A stretch of DNA of 56,893 bases, taken from NCBI RefSeq assembly GCF_963678635.1, contig NW_026971530.1:64001-120893 (forward strand). The letters are read 5' to 3'. The notes beneath the pieces were generated by a model. The model ran no database searches. It had not been told where the DNA came from and saw nothing but the letters and a program-made list of their open reading frames with translations. This document shows, one piece after another, positions 34,297-45,162 of the stretch. Numbering within the stretch: the first letter of the stretch is position 1; each line of letters begins with the position of its first letter. This DNA is from Symsagittifera roscoffensis. Lineage: Eukaryota > Xenacoelomorpha > Acoela > Convolutidae. Both the position numbers and the translations under genes were made by a program.

Positions 34297-34335
34297 CATT
34301 CTGACGACGTGGCCAGAGGTTAACCGATTTCATGG
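34297..34335 (+). CDS. TMLHE/BBOX-type dioxygenase, exon 4
   Basis: A 39-nt exon between a TTGATTTCAG acceptor and a GTGAGT donor, in phase with exon 3. It adds HILTTWPEVNRFH, corresponding to the family segment after the AFE/Q-LL helix. It leaves two bases, whereas exon 5 begins with two bases that finish a codon, so the direct join is one base out of frame. Human TMLHE has about ten more residues at this point. Confidence 0.75.
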
Positions 34336-34782
34336 GTGAGTCAATTTTTGAGTTTTAGAAGTTTTATTAACTGATTGTAAAAACTTCATATTATATTGTC
34401 AAGCCCTGAACCATGGGGCCAAGTAACCCAGTCAGCTTCGGTCGAACAAAAATTTTTGTTGAAATAGGGTCCCTTAAGTAAGTTGAGAGACTTCGGAGGA
34501 ACAGATCTGTTGACTCAATAAAGGCCGATAAGAATTAGTGTTTTTTTCGCCCCTGGGAAAAAGGCCACAAGTTGAATTATGTTGTTATAAAATGATATTC
34601 TGCATTAGTTCCAATATTTCGTTTTTTTTTGGCAAAAAAATAATCTCAACTTGTGAATGATTTTGATGTCTGTGCAAAAAAGAAGAAAAACAGTTGAACT
34701 AAAATTTGCAATAATACGATTTTCTGCAATTAATCGTTTTGTCGTCTATTGTGACTCTATTAGTGTGCCCTTTTCACGTCAG

Positions 34783-34998
34783 TGGGGATATCGCCTGTGA
34801 TCGAACTGCACTCAACTAGCTCTGCTTCAATTTTAACTGGCCACACAGATGTGAAGAGGGTGAAGTTCTGTGAGTTTAGTCGGTCGCCCTGGCAGCCTAT
34901 GATCTCTCAGACAGACATGCCACAATGGTACAGGGCACTCAAGAAGTTTGGCCTCTTGGTCAACTCAGATAGAATGCAAGCGCTTCTAGAATACTCAA
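34783..34998 (+). CDS. TMLHE/BBOX-type dioxygenase, exon 5
   Basis: Acceptor CACGTCAG and donor GTACAC. The open frame gives GISPVIEL (compare GIGPVL in human TMLHE), then KFCEFSRSPWQPMI and MPQWYRALKKFGLLVNSD, matching the region before the distal histidine strand. An alternative acceptor at 34,818-34,819 would restore the frame with exon 4 but drop the GISPV segment. The last dozen codons fit homologues poorly and the end phase does not match exon 6. Confidence 0.7.
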
Positions 34999-36245
34999 GT
35001 ACACTACCTATATTGTTTTGTTAATTTGTTCACTTAGCCTTTTTTATGTTCGAACTTTCATTTTTACTGAAGAAAAATCGACTAAATTTTTCTTTGAAAA
35101 TTAGCCCTCACCATCGAGAAAATCCTAGATCCGCCCCCTGATTTTGATGCATAGATTTTGCCAATTAAAAATAAAAACAAAAAAGCGCGTTTGTGCACCG
35201 AAGTGTTTCTTGTCACAGTATTTTTTTTCAAAACGCGATTTGAAGAGATCACACAAAATGGGTGTTGAATTATTGTATCTTTTGAGTGTCAATATGTTAA
35301 CGCTTCAGTTGATAAAAACATCTTTAATGCACAATTGACATTCGTGCTTCAGTTTTTTTTAACTCTCTTTGCTTTATTTTTAGCACCGGGCATGATATAC
35401 AATGACCTTAAATCAAACAGCTAACTTCTCAAAAAATGTTCCATTCAGATATTTATTCCTTTTTGCTAGGAAAACCTTAATTAGGGTTTTCTGAGCTACA
35501 GGCGAGAAACTTTGTTTGGTCAACCTAAAAAAGGTCGAAAACCATTTTTTCCCCTATTTCTCACAAAAGTCCCCCTCTTTGAGAAAATCCGATTTGAAAA
35601 CCCTGAATTGAATGATTCCAAATTGAAAATAAGGATATCCGATTGCTCCGCAAGTAGCACGGGTGTTCCAAACATATTCCTAAAAAAATTAAATGTTTGT
35701 TTCCTTTTTTTATATATATTTTTTAATCATATTGGTGTCAGTTTTAGTGCGTGGTATAATTTGAGAACTATTCAAACGCGTAGAAGCTTAATAAATTAGA
35801 CATAGTCGACAAAACTCGACTTCAAAAAAGAATGATAAACAAAATTGAAAAATTCAAAATCAAAACTAAACGTTTTCTGATTTTTCTGCACACAAAAAAT
35901 TTTTTGTTAGGAAACCGTTATAGCCAAGAACGTACTAATTTATACATCCAAAACTAGTTTTCTGTATAGTAAAACTAAGATTTTCTATCCTGGACATCCA
36001 AATAAAACTAAACTTCAATATAGCGATTGTTACTCGATTGCTTTACTTGCTCGAAACTGAACTAAAAATCAAAAAGTTTAAACAAGTTTTCTCAAAATTG
36101 TAACATCTTTTTTGAAAATTTTTAAATTTGCTGTCCCTGATTTTGCTTTTTATTAGAAAAAATAAACTGAAACACACCCGAATACAAAATTCCTCCCCAT
36201 GTTAACTGGTCGGAACATGAAAAAGACGACTGGTTTCTGTTCCAG

Positions 36246-36405
36246 GGTTTTCCAGACACTTCTGGAGCCCAGCAATATAGTGCTGTTCGACAACTGGCGA
36301 CTGGTGCATGCCAGAAGAGCTTTCATGGGAGAGAGAACTATGATAGGCTGCTACATTACCCACGAGGACTACATCTACAAGGGCAGGCTCATAGGCGCAT
36401 TCTAG
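36246..36405 (+). CDS. TMLHE/BBOX-type dioxygenase, last exon with distal His and Arg
   Basis: Follows a TTTCTGTTCCAG acceptor. It encodes FQTLLEPSNIVLFDNWRLVH, then ARRAF. The His of RLVHARR is the distal iron ligand and the following Arg the expected 2-oxoglutarate contact. The ending MIGCYITHEDYIYKGRLIGAF resembles the GCYLTRDD...RLLGL end of TMLHE more than BBOX1, which favours trimethyllysine dioxygenase (first step of carnitine synthesis). The stop is at 36,403-36,405. The whole predicted protein is about 400 residues, close to the family length. Confidence 0.85.
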
Positions 36406-38215
36406 TCAACAGCTGCAGCATCCCCCATGTACTCAAATGAAGCATTTAGATCTTTCATTATGTTTTCATTTTCACGATCATCTGTTTTGATGAAGGGATT
36501 TGGATTGGAATAGTTGTTTTCTCACAAACTTAGGGGGGTTATTCTCAAATAAAAGGAAAAGAGTGCAAAAGTTTTCGAACATCGCCAACAGACAGTTGGA
36601 AAGAGTCATGAACGCAAAGAAAGGGAAAAAAATGACTGTTTTTTCGATAAACTTTTGAACTTCAAAGAAAAATTATATGGCCTTACAGTTCTTTGAATTT
36701 CAAGAACGCTTTATGATTGACAATTTTTTAAAATAAAGCTGACGCAAATTGAAAAAATTGGGCCAATAAGTTAATTTTTTTGTTCCGCTGGGAAATCTGC
36801 ATGTTAAAATCCTTTGTCGAAACTGAAGTCAATCAGGTTTTTGTGACATTTACACTTTTCTGTTTGATATTGGAGTTTGGGCTCTTTTTCCTTTCCCCCC
36901 ACCTGCAAATTTTTACATGTAAATATGTTGACCACATTGTCCGATTGTTATAAAAATTTACATACAGACTAATAATGGCACGACAAACATATTTAGTCTT
37001 CATACTCAACCTCGTAAAACCACTCGTTACACTAATAAGTTGAAACTGGCGTTTGGGGGAAAGGAAAAGGAGCCGGAGTTTGTTTTCCTTTTAACAAAGG
37101 TTATGAACTGAGTTTAAAAAAAACTCGAAAGTCAAACCGCGAAAATCAAATTTGAGCGTGAACAAATTAAGAATTTTTCCTGAAAAAAAAACAACAAAAA
37201 CAAAAACAAATCGTCGAGACCTGTACAAGAGTCTTATCTATTTTCATGACTCTTGAACAATCTTTCAGTCTGCCAAATGGACATTCTTCAAACATTTCGA
37301 GACTGAATGGCTTACATGATGATTTCTTTCAGTTGCTTTGATACTGAAATCTGATGGGAGTTTTATTGGTCCACTTTGCATGTTTGATTTGCCCAAATTC
37401 AGGTAGCAGAAATTAACTTGGGTAAATTGGATACAAGTGGTATCTCAATTTTTCTCAAGGAATTTCCAGAGGTTTTTTCCTAGAAATTGTTCTGCGGCCT
37501 AATTGTGTGTCAACCCAATAAATTTTTCGAGCTCTTAGAAAACACTATGAAATCCTTATTTTGGCAAACACTCTTCGCAAACATAATGAGGACTCAATAA
37601 AAGAATAAAATTTTACACAGCTTCTTTCAAACAGTCTGTAAAGTATTCAGCATCCGTGCAAGTTCGGTGCTAGGTAAATGTTGACTCATACTAAATTATC
37701 ATTGCGTCCTTGCGTCCTTGAGAGCAATTTATTGTGATGATTATTATTTTGCCCACATTATCACCATCATAAACTTAGTCGACCGAAAGTTGTTGCTTTT
37801 GACTTGCTTGACCAGTTTTATCAAGTATGTGTATTTTACAGATTCGGTAATTTTATCAATAAAATTGGCTTGTTTCGCATCTTTTTCCCAAGTTTTCCGA
37901 GAAATGTACAACACAGAGGATTCACAAAAGGATCTGATCTTTTATAGGTAAAATTATTTTAACTTAGGACCAACCGTTTATCCCCCTTAATGGACTGACC
38001 GTAAATGATCCCCCTTTTTGTCAAATTACTGCTGAACCGTAGGCTTACTGTTGCTACAGACAACAAAAAACGACATAATCCTCCCCCATCATTTATGGTT
38101 GCCAAAATTTTCCGAAGGAATCCTCCTTAAGGGCCATTATATTTCACCTATTATTTTGGTAGATCAACCCCGTGATTTTTGTAAGGCCGGCTTTGTTGCA
38201 AATTTTAATTTTAAG
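36406..38215. other. Gene-free intronic sequence
   Basis: Downstream of the dioxygenase gene and inside the large polycystin intron. AT-rich, with no exon recognised on either strand. A poly(A) site for the dioxygenase gene could be served by AATAAA at 36,548-36,553 region, which I cannot confirm. Confidence 0.35.
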
Positions 38216-39076
38216 CAGGGGCGGATTTAGGGGGGCGGGGGGCGGACGCCCCTTCCTCTCAGGGATTCGACACCCTGCCGACCCAAAAGGTCCCCCCTTT
38301 GCTACTTTTTAAGAAATCCACTTTTGGCCGACCGACCCTAAAATTTTTCTAAAGGCGCCTTTGGCGCCAATATTTACTAATTTTGAGGGGTGAGCGCGCG
38401 CCGAAAAAACGCAATTTTTTGGTCAAAATTTTCCAAAAAGTGCCTAAAAACGCCTTTTTTTGGACTGTTTTTTCAAAAATTTGCCGGCGGCACACAAAAT
38501 TCTTCTGCCAAAATACGGGGCAAAACAGTGCTTTGGGAGAGCTCAAAAATTCAATTTGGTCTACCCAGGGGCGGATCTAGGATTTTTTTGAGGGGGGGTG
38601 GATTTTCAAAAAATTTTCGAAAATTTTGACGACCTTTTTTTTAGGTCGACCAAATTGATTTTCCGAGCTCTTCTAAAGCACTAAAAAGTCCCTGTTTTGG
38701 CCAAATTTTCTGCGCCGCAAGCAAATGTTTGAAAAAACAGGTCAAAAAAGCCGTTTTTAGGCACTTTTTGAAAAATTTTGACAAAAAATCGCGTTTTTTT
38801 TGACGCGCGCTCCCCCTCAAAGTTAGTATATATTGGCGCCAAAGGCGCCTTTAGAAAAATTTTAGGGTCGTTCGGCAAAAAATGGGTTTCTTAAAAAGTA
38901 TCAAAGGGGGGACCCTTTGGGTCGGCAGGGGGTCGAATCCCTGACGGGGGGGGCGTCCGCCCCCCCCCCCCCCTAAATCCGCCCCTGGGTCTACCTAAAA
39001 AAAAAAGTCGTCAAAATTTTCGATTTTTTTTGGAAAATCCGCCTCCCCCCTCGAGAAAATCCTAGATCCGCCCCTG
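38216..39076 (+). mobile_element. hAT-like MITE with 8-bp target duplication (outer)
   Basis: Begins CAGGGGCGGATTTAGG and ends CCTAGATCCGCCCCTG, an imperfect terminal inverted repeat. It is flanked on both sides by the 8-bp direct repeat ATTTTAAG (38,208-38,215 and 39,077-39,084). Eight-base duplications and CAGGG-type ends are typical of hAT transposons. It has no coding capacity and is interrupted by the element at 38,566-38,987. Confidence 0.85.
38566..38987 (-). mobile_element. hAT-like MITE nested in the outer copy (inner)
   Basis: Begins CAGGGGCGGATCTAGG, ends CTAAATCCGCCCCTG, and is bounded by the 8-bp duplication GGTCTACC (38,558-38,565 and 38,988-38,995). Same family as the outer element but in opposite orientation. 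Confidence 0.85.
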
Positions 39077-39689
39077 ATTTTAAGATTGAAGCTCGCTTCA
39101 AAAAACTGAATTTTTCTATACAAATGTTATGGAAGAGTGCCCAAAAAATAATTAATGATTTCTGGCCTGTTTTTTTCTCCTGATTGGCAAAATCATTTTT
39201 ATAGAGTTTTAGGGAAGCACTGAAAATCAAATTGGTCAGTCGAATCGGCCTCAAAGAAGAAAAACAAAATTTAAGTTTTTTTTCTAACCACCCCACCCCA
39301 CCTCATTCTGAGAAAACTATTCCCATCATTTCTGTGACTGATACCGCTAGGCTGATGAGTAGAACAATGATTGCAGAAGATTGAGATTGCCACTTAAACT
39401 ATATTTTTAAATTGTTCAAGTAAAACTTAGTCGTTTTGGAAAAAAAATGTAGCCAAGTTTTTCTCTTGCCTCGAGAATTTAATTTTTATTAACTTTTAGA
39501 AAATCCAGTTTGAAAACTGGTCGGAAAAACTTATTCAAATACCATGTAGTAAAAATAGACTCTTGTACGGTAATAATGTGGCCAATTAGCTTGACTACAT
39601 TTAATTTGGAAAGCTTTGAATCAAGGTCGATTCTTCAGGCTCATTTAACTTTTTTCTCAAATTAGTATTTCTTCTTTTTCTGCGTGGTG

Positions 39690-40136
39690 TGATAAAAAGA
39701 TCTATACGAAAAAAAAATTTACGCTTATCGACAGTCATATTAAGATAGCACAATTGAAACAGTTGATGTAGAAAACTAATTTTAGAAACGGAAAAAAAAT
39801 CGTGAAAAAATTAAGTTGTGAACCCCAAAATTGCGCTAAAAAACTCCAAAAACTTAAGTTTAATCGGATACAATTAAATTTCGATGGCTTAGTTTAAGCT
39901 TTAAAAGGCTATTTTTTTGCCTGCAGGTTCTGCTTTTTTTAAGCTCAAAATGAGATATTGAGAAAGTGTTACCAAAATTTATAAATGTCGTTCGAATCAC
40001 GACTGGAGAAACTTTTGTATGATATATCAATCGAACCATTCCGATGATTAATTGTGGTACCTGATTTTGCGTGGAAAAAAATAAACTAAACCACACCCGA
40101 ATAGAAAACTCTTCCACAGTTTTTAAATGGTCGGAA
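39690..40136 (-). mobile_element. Inverted copy of the ATGGTCGG-ended element
   Basis: Reverse-complement match to 25,849-26,400: GCGTGGTGTGATAAAAAG, then GATATATCA, CCACACCCGAATA and ATGGTCGGAA at 40,128-40,137. The terminal block beyond the inner end is not recognised. Confidence 0.5.
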
Positions 40137-41665
40137 CAAAAAACACAACTCAATTCGGCAATGTTGGCAATGTTTTCTTTAAATTTCTGTAACATATCCA
40201 TTGAATGGAGCTTAGAGCATCAGTAAATTGGAAATTTGCTGTATTTTATGATTAATCCATCAATTTTATACGAGAAAAGGTAGAAATATGGAAAAGTAGA
40301 CCAGCATGCCCCCTTTTTTCAGAGAACTGCAAGTAATAAAGAACGGAGCGACGAAAATGTGGAGATGTCTAAAACATAGTTTGCGACAATATTTTCCAAT
40401 ATTACCACAAAATGTCTACTCAAAACTTCATTCTTCTTGCTCATTTATGGTCGCATGAAATACGGTGACAACGAGTATTGAATTGATCTAGCTGGCTATA
40501 CAAACAGCAATTCATTGAAGCAGTTAATTTCGCAACTGCTGTTCGAAAAAGTTCCAGGGACGAGTCTTTAAACAGAGGAGGGGTTTGTAATTCAGGGTTT
40601 GTATTTAGGATTTCAAAAAAATGGAGGAAGATTTGATGAATAGAAATGATTTTCTGTTGTGATATACTGTCAAACTAACATAAGTTTACCAGTTGTTACT
40701 GAGGATAGAAGCCAAGCAACACTACATCCAAAAGTTCGACAATAAGTAAGGCAGGGATTGATCATTTCCTCCGACAAATGGCGGGTATACAATGGCCTTG
40801 ATGCAATTCCAGTGACACCAACATACAATTATGAAACGGTCGACAGCTGGATCAACCGGTGATCACTCTAATGGGAAGCGAAGTTCCAATCAAAGCTGGG
40901 TGTTCTTACATGGATGTTAGAAAGCCATTGAAACGAGTGTATCTAGCACCAGAGATGGGAAAAACTCACTTGGACTCATTTCAAAAAGGCATCGAGACAC
41001 ATTTTTGATCGGAGTTCTTATAATTAATACAAAGTTCGAGTGCGTAAGACTAATGTATTCTGAAGGAGCCTGGCCAAGTTGCAGGGACCAGTCTACCATA
41101 GTACCAACACATAGAGCATACTTCTCATCTTAGTCTGTCCGAAAGTTGGATCAATAGAGCCATGTGACAGTGCAATCGCTGTTTTTGGTTGAATCCGCAA
41201 AGTTAATCCTTCTGATTTCAAATCCAAAACTGACAATGCTAAATTCTGCTTAATTGTTTTAGTTTAACAAAATATATCTTATCAGCCTTCAAAATTATTT
41301 TGATGCTTCTAGGTTCAATCAGATGTTAATAACTTAACGAAACACAAATGACTAAGGGCACCCAATAGCTAAGCAATTAGCTTAGTATTTGATGCGAATA
41401 AACTTGAAAAAACAAAGAGAACTACTGTACGGCAAACAAACAAAAATAACGTACACGGTTTTTGTTTAAACTTTTTCAAATAAGTTTTTTGCCATTCTCA
41501 TTGGTTCTTGGGTCATCGCATGATCGAAACTTATTTTCTTCCACGATTTTGTCCACAAAAAAAAACACTTTTTTAGCGGTCGTGTGATGACGCAGCCTTG
41601 GGATGAAATTCTTGAAATCCACTTGGCGTATTAAATATGAAGAACAGCTCCACTTGCTCACTTAC
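40137..41665. other. Intronic sequence without recognised features
   Basis: No exon or complete mobile element was recognised. The short ORFs at 40,917-41,099 and 41,476-41,661 (minus) lack protein-like character. Confidence 0.4.
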
Positions 41666-41777
41666 CATCCAACTCCTCTTCCTGTTCAGACATGAAGGGC
41701 TTGGTGCGTCTGAACAACTCCACCACCAGAAGGGCAGGCGGCAACACCATCAGAGTCGACATCAAACTCACCCCCAT
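41666..41777 (-). CDS. Polycystin-1-like exon: membrane span and FRRTKP
   Basis: The minus-strand exon between a TGTGAATTAG acceptor and a GTAAGT donor encodes GVSLMSTLMVLPPALLVVEL, then FRRTKPF, then an acidic end (EQEEELD). In polycystin-1 proteins a membrane span of this type ends in LFRRxRP at the start of the cytosolic linker. It joins in phase with the exon at 43,720-43,846 upstream and with linker exon A downstream, the latter after about 19 kb that hold the whole antisense dioxygenase gene. Confidence 0.85.
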
Positions 41778-42210
41778 CTAATTCACAAATAAAAAGCAAA
41801 GTCATTGTCCAAAAATGAAACGGGAAAATTAATAATTTTTAAAATAAAAATCAAACTGAAACAGTCTACGAATAAATGCTCATAGTCATAACTGGAGACA
41901 CAAATAATTTTTTATCGCTACCCGCACCGGAGTTCCATGGATAATAATCGATTATAATGGAAAATTGTTGTCTAAAATGTTGTCATTATACTCCATTAAT
42001 GTTGAAAATTTAGACCACGAAACCGATTTGATTGTCATTATGAACGATTATTTTCGTTAAAAAAATCCATTAAAATCCATTATAGTGGATTATAATCCAT
42101 TTAAAATCCATTATAATTGATTATAACGGATCATAATCTTTACATTTTTTTGCGAAGCTTGCAACTTTTCTGCGTTACTCACGGCCTACTCGCAATCGAA
42201 ATTTACTCAA

Positions 42211-42373
42211 TTTAACCCCCCTTCCTCACTTTTCCCCCATCCTCATATGCCCAAACCCCCTCCCCCACTCCCTTCCGTTTACCCCTACGCCCACCCCCAT
42301 GTTTACTAAAGTTTACCCCCAAACCCAACCCCCTGAAGTTACAGTTTACCCACACTCCCCCCCCCCCCCCAGT
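42211..42373. repeat. C-rich simple-sequence tract
   Basis: About 160 bases of C-runs with interspersed GTTTACCCC words, ending in a 14-C run at 42,357-42,370. A G-rich counterpart (GGGGGTAAACTG) follows at 42,420-42,470. The minus strand holds many G-runs with quadruplex potential. Confidence 0.7.
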
Positions 42374-42494
42374 TTGTTTTCCATTGAACGGGCCGGAGAG
42401 GGGTCGTTTGGTAAAAACTGACGGGGGTAAACTGTGTGTGTCTGTGTGTGAAGGGGTAAACTGGGGAAGTGGAAAAGTTAAAAGAGGCGATGGA

Positions 42495-42670
42495 GTTAAA
42501 TGAGATTAAATGAACAAAATATTATCTGAAAATTAAAAATTTACATGGAGATTAATCTGAAAATTAAATATTATCTGAAATATTATCTGAAATATTATCT
42601 GAAAATTAAAAATTTACATGGAGTTTACATGGAGATTAAATGAACAAAATATTATCTGAAAATTAAAAAT
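42495..42670. repeat. Short tandem repeat of ATTATCTGAAA and TTTACATGGAG words
   Basis: AAATATTATCTGAAA occurs several times, alternating with AATTAAAAATTTACATGGAG in variable order. It looks like replication-slippage expansion in the compound element. Confidence 0.6.
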
Positions 42671-43031
42671 TTATGAAACATATTACGTACCCGCACTCAG
42701 TAAAAAGGAGAAAATAATCGATTATATTATAATTATAATTGTGCTTCTAGCAAAGATATAATTAATTATAAGCGCCAATTTTAGATGCTTAAACGATTCA
42801 TAATCCATTATAATGATAACATTTTTGGTGACATTTTAATAAATTATAATCAATTATAATTGATTAAAATTGTTCCGAAAATCTCTTATAATCTATAATA
42901 ATAGATGATAATCCCTTTTTCTATCAAAAAATTATCTGTCAAAAAAAAACAATTATAATGGATTATAATTTAGCTATTCTGCATGAAAATACGGTAAAAA
43001 TCAAAATTAATGTAAGTTTAAGCTATAAACA

Positions 43032-43307
43032 GGGGCGGATCTAGGACTTTCTTGGGGGAGGGGAGCGGATTTTTAAAAAGTTTTCGCAAATTTTGTCAAC
43101 CTTTTTTTAGATTGGCAAAATTATCAAAAAAAAGGCCAAAAAAGGCGTTTTTGGACAATTTTTGGAAATTTCTGATCTAAAAATTGCGTTTTTGGCGCGC
43201 TCCCCTCTCAAAATTAGGCGCCTTTAGAAAAATCTTAGGCTCCGTCACCAAAAATGGATATTTCAAAGGGGAAAACCCCAGCCCCACCCCTAAAACAGCC
43301 CCTGGCT
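43032..43307 (+). mobile_element. hAT-like MITE remnant
   Basis: Begins CAGGGGCGGATCTAGGA and ends CAGCCCCTG. The interior shows the AAAAATTGCGTTTTTGGCGCG and GGCGCCTTTAGAAAAA blocks of the family. The target duplication is no longer clear (GCTATAAA against GCTAAAAG). Confidence 0.65.
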
Positions 43308-43719
43308 AAAAGTACAAAACTAAAGTTTCTTTCAGTTCGGTAACCAACTGAAAAGTACACAGAACAAAACAAAAATATAACAAAGTGAAGCGATGACACA
43401 TTTATTGAATAATAATGAATTATAATACAAAAAAGTTTCAAAAAAATCAATTATAATCGATTATAAACGATTATAATGGTTTTTTTTGTTTCGAAAAATA
43501 GTAAGATTATAATCCATTTTTAATCGTTTATAATCAATCCTTTTTGAAATTTATGGAGACTGACTATAAAAATCCATTAAAATCTATTATTTTTTTTTTT
43601 ACTGAGTGCGGGTAGCAACTGGACAAAACAGGAAATGAGATAACTTTGAAAAAATTTGCAAAATTCATAATTTTTTCTCAAATGTACATTATAATCGATT
43701 AACTGCTACTGACACTCAC

Positions 43720-43846
43720 CTCGGCTAGGTTGAACTTGATGGGTCCGACCCAGACAGTGGATGATTCCTCGACTCTCTGCCGGGACTGGTAGTACATGGC
43801 ACTCACGCAGAACTCCAACAGCAGAATACACATTGCACACGAGCAT
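43720..43846 (-). CDS. Polycystin-1-like exon: span with SAMYY and GPIKF
   Basis: Acceptor TTTTGTTAG, donor GTGAGT. Joins in phase on both sides. Encodes CSCAMCILLLEFCVSAMYYQ and then WVGPIKFNLAE. This matches the polycystin-1 order: post-PLAT RxQR, a membrane span ending NAMFY-like, and an extracellular loop with a GP.x(2-3) turn before the next span. Confidence 0.85.
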
Positions 43847-44164
43847 CTAACAAAACTCATAACTTTACGCAACACAGCTACAGATGAGCAAATTTTTAAA
43901 TTTTCGAAGTTTTCGAAAATTCCGATTGCATTTTTATTTTCTTGAATTTATAGAGCGATCCTTCAACGCACATCAAACCCGGGAGCCCAATTAGTTGATG
44001 GTGGGTCAGAAGGTGTCATTAGAAAAATCTAAGGGTTGGAAAGATGTCGGTAAAAGCACCGAAAGGTGATGGGGTTGAATTAATCTTGAAGTGAACGGGC
44101 ATAGAATGATGAGCTAAACTGCAAATTTGTAAACTGTAAATTTTTTTATCGAAACTTAAATGAA

Positions 44165-44290
44165 TGAATGAAAAAAACAAGGATAGCCGGTTACTGTGCA
44201 AGTAGCACAGAATGTTCCGACCATAATCTAAAATATACAAAAAATTTTAAATTTAAATAGTGTGGTTTTTTTCTGCGTAGTGAGATAAAA
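44165..44290 (-). mobile_element. End fragment of the ATGGTCGG-ended element
   Basis: AGCCGGTTACTGTGCAAGTA and TTCCGACCAT at 44,180-44,224 match the terminal block in inverted orientation, followed by the GCGTAGTGAGATAAAAAGATC block. Confidence 0.5.
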
Positions 44291-44323
44291 AGATCTAAAT
44301 GAAAAACTAGAGACTCTGCTGAC

Positions 44324-44527
44324 CTCTGAAATCTTGTGAAGTGGCTTTCGACTGGTCGGGCAAAGATGGAGTAGTAGAGGTGGCCGTCGTTCAGCTTCTC
44401 CCTGGCCTTGGCGGCGAACATGTAGCGGAACTGTTTCATGTTCTCCGGCTCTGTCCTCTCAATCGTCCGGTCTATCAGACCATCTTCGTTCACAAGAGAC
44501 CACCACCGATACGCCATGAAGAAAGTC
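44324..44527 (-). CDS. Polycystin-1-like exon: post-PLAT cytosolic loop
   Basis: Acceptor GTTTGCAG, donor GTCAGC, phases consistent. Encodes FFMAYRWWSLV, a helix (NMKQFRYMFAAKAREKL) and DGHLYYSIFARPVESHFTRF-QR. The D-x-HLWxSxxxRPxxSxFTRxQR pattern after the PLAT domain is a hallmark of polycystin-1 proteins and makes the assignment strong. Confidence 0.9.
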
Positions 44528-44759
44528 CTGCAAACGCCAAACGCCCTTTATCCTACTCATTTTTCTGCACTTGAATCAAACATACCGAGTATTTCCTGTG
44601 TTTGCGGATAGCGAAAGGAATAACTTTTAGTTTTTCTTAAATAGCGCGCTAGGTAACAAATTGTTCAGAGTTTAGACAATTGTCTTCCCTCAGTTTTTGG
44701 CGAATGTGGGCATTGAAAGAGTTGTGGGTGGAAAGTAAAGTGAAGCTCTCACTACTCAC

Positions 44760-44873
44760 TTTTCGCCAGTCTGGACGTCTCGGAAGGCGACGTAGTCACA
44801 GAACCAGTTCTGGTCAGAACCCACTGCCGAGTTGTCGTGCCACAGACGCACACTCGTCAACTTGCCCAGGGAC
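44760..44873 (-). CDS. Polycystin-1-like exon: second half of PLAT domain
   Basis: Acceptor CTGTCCAG, donor GTGAGT. Encodes SLGKLTSVRLWHDNSAVG, then QNWFCDYVAFRDVQTGEK, the typical LGxLxxxRxWHDN(S/T)G...WFLxxVxVxDLQT motif of PLAT/LH2 domains that bind membranes or partners on the cytosolic side. It completes the PLAT domain started in the exon at 46,275-46,492, and phases agree. Confidence 0.9.
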
Positions 44874-45162
44874 CTGGACAGAATATGACACAACTTCTTC
44901 CTTTCAATACACTTCACAGATATTTAAGAACAACCTTAACTGCTCATTTTCTGTTTGATTGTTGTTAAATGTTCCAGAAGCGAAAAAAAAAGAAACGAAA
45001 AATTAAGTCAATTTAGCTGAACAAAGCAAGCAAAATATCACAATCAGATGTCACAACCTGAGCTACTCGTTTTTTAAGAATATCAAAAGGGCAAAATACA
45101 ATCTTCTGAGGATCACAAACGTGAGCAGTTTGTAGGAAAATTGAACCAAAAAGTAAAAAAAA

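Larger units (their letters stand above)
41917..43616. mobile_element. Compound element with GCTACCCGCAC inverted ends
   Basis: GCTACCCGCAC at 41,917-41,927 is mirrored by GTGCGGGTAGC at 43,606-43,616. A tighter inner unit, 42,688-43,614, has a perfect 19-bp inverted repeat (TACCCGCACTCAGTAAAAA at the left). The interior consists of many ATTATAATCGATTATAAT-like palindromic words. It also contains a decayed hAT-like MITE at 43,032-43,307. The whole lies in one polycystin intron. No ORF. Confidence 0.65.

Noticed and set aside
38349-38878. Several 65-80 codon ORFs on both strands
   Set aside because: They lie entirely inside the nested MITEs and recur in degraded form in other copies; no coding constraint.
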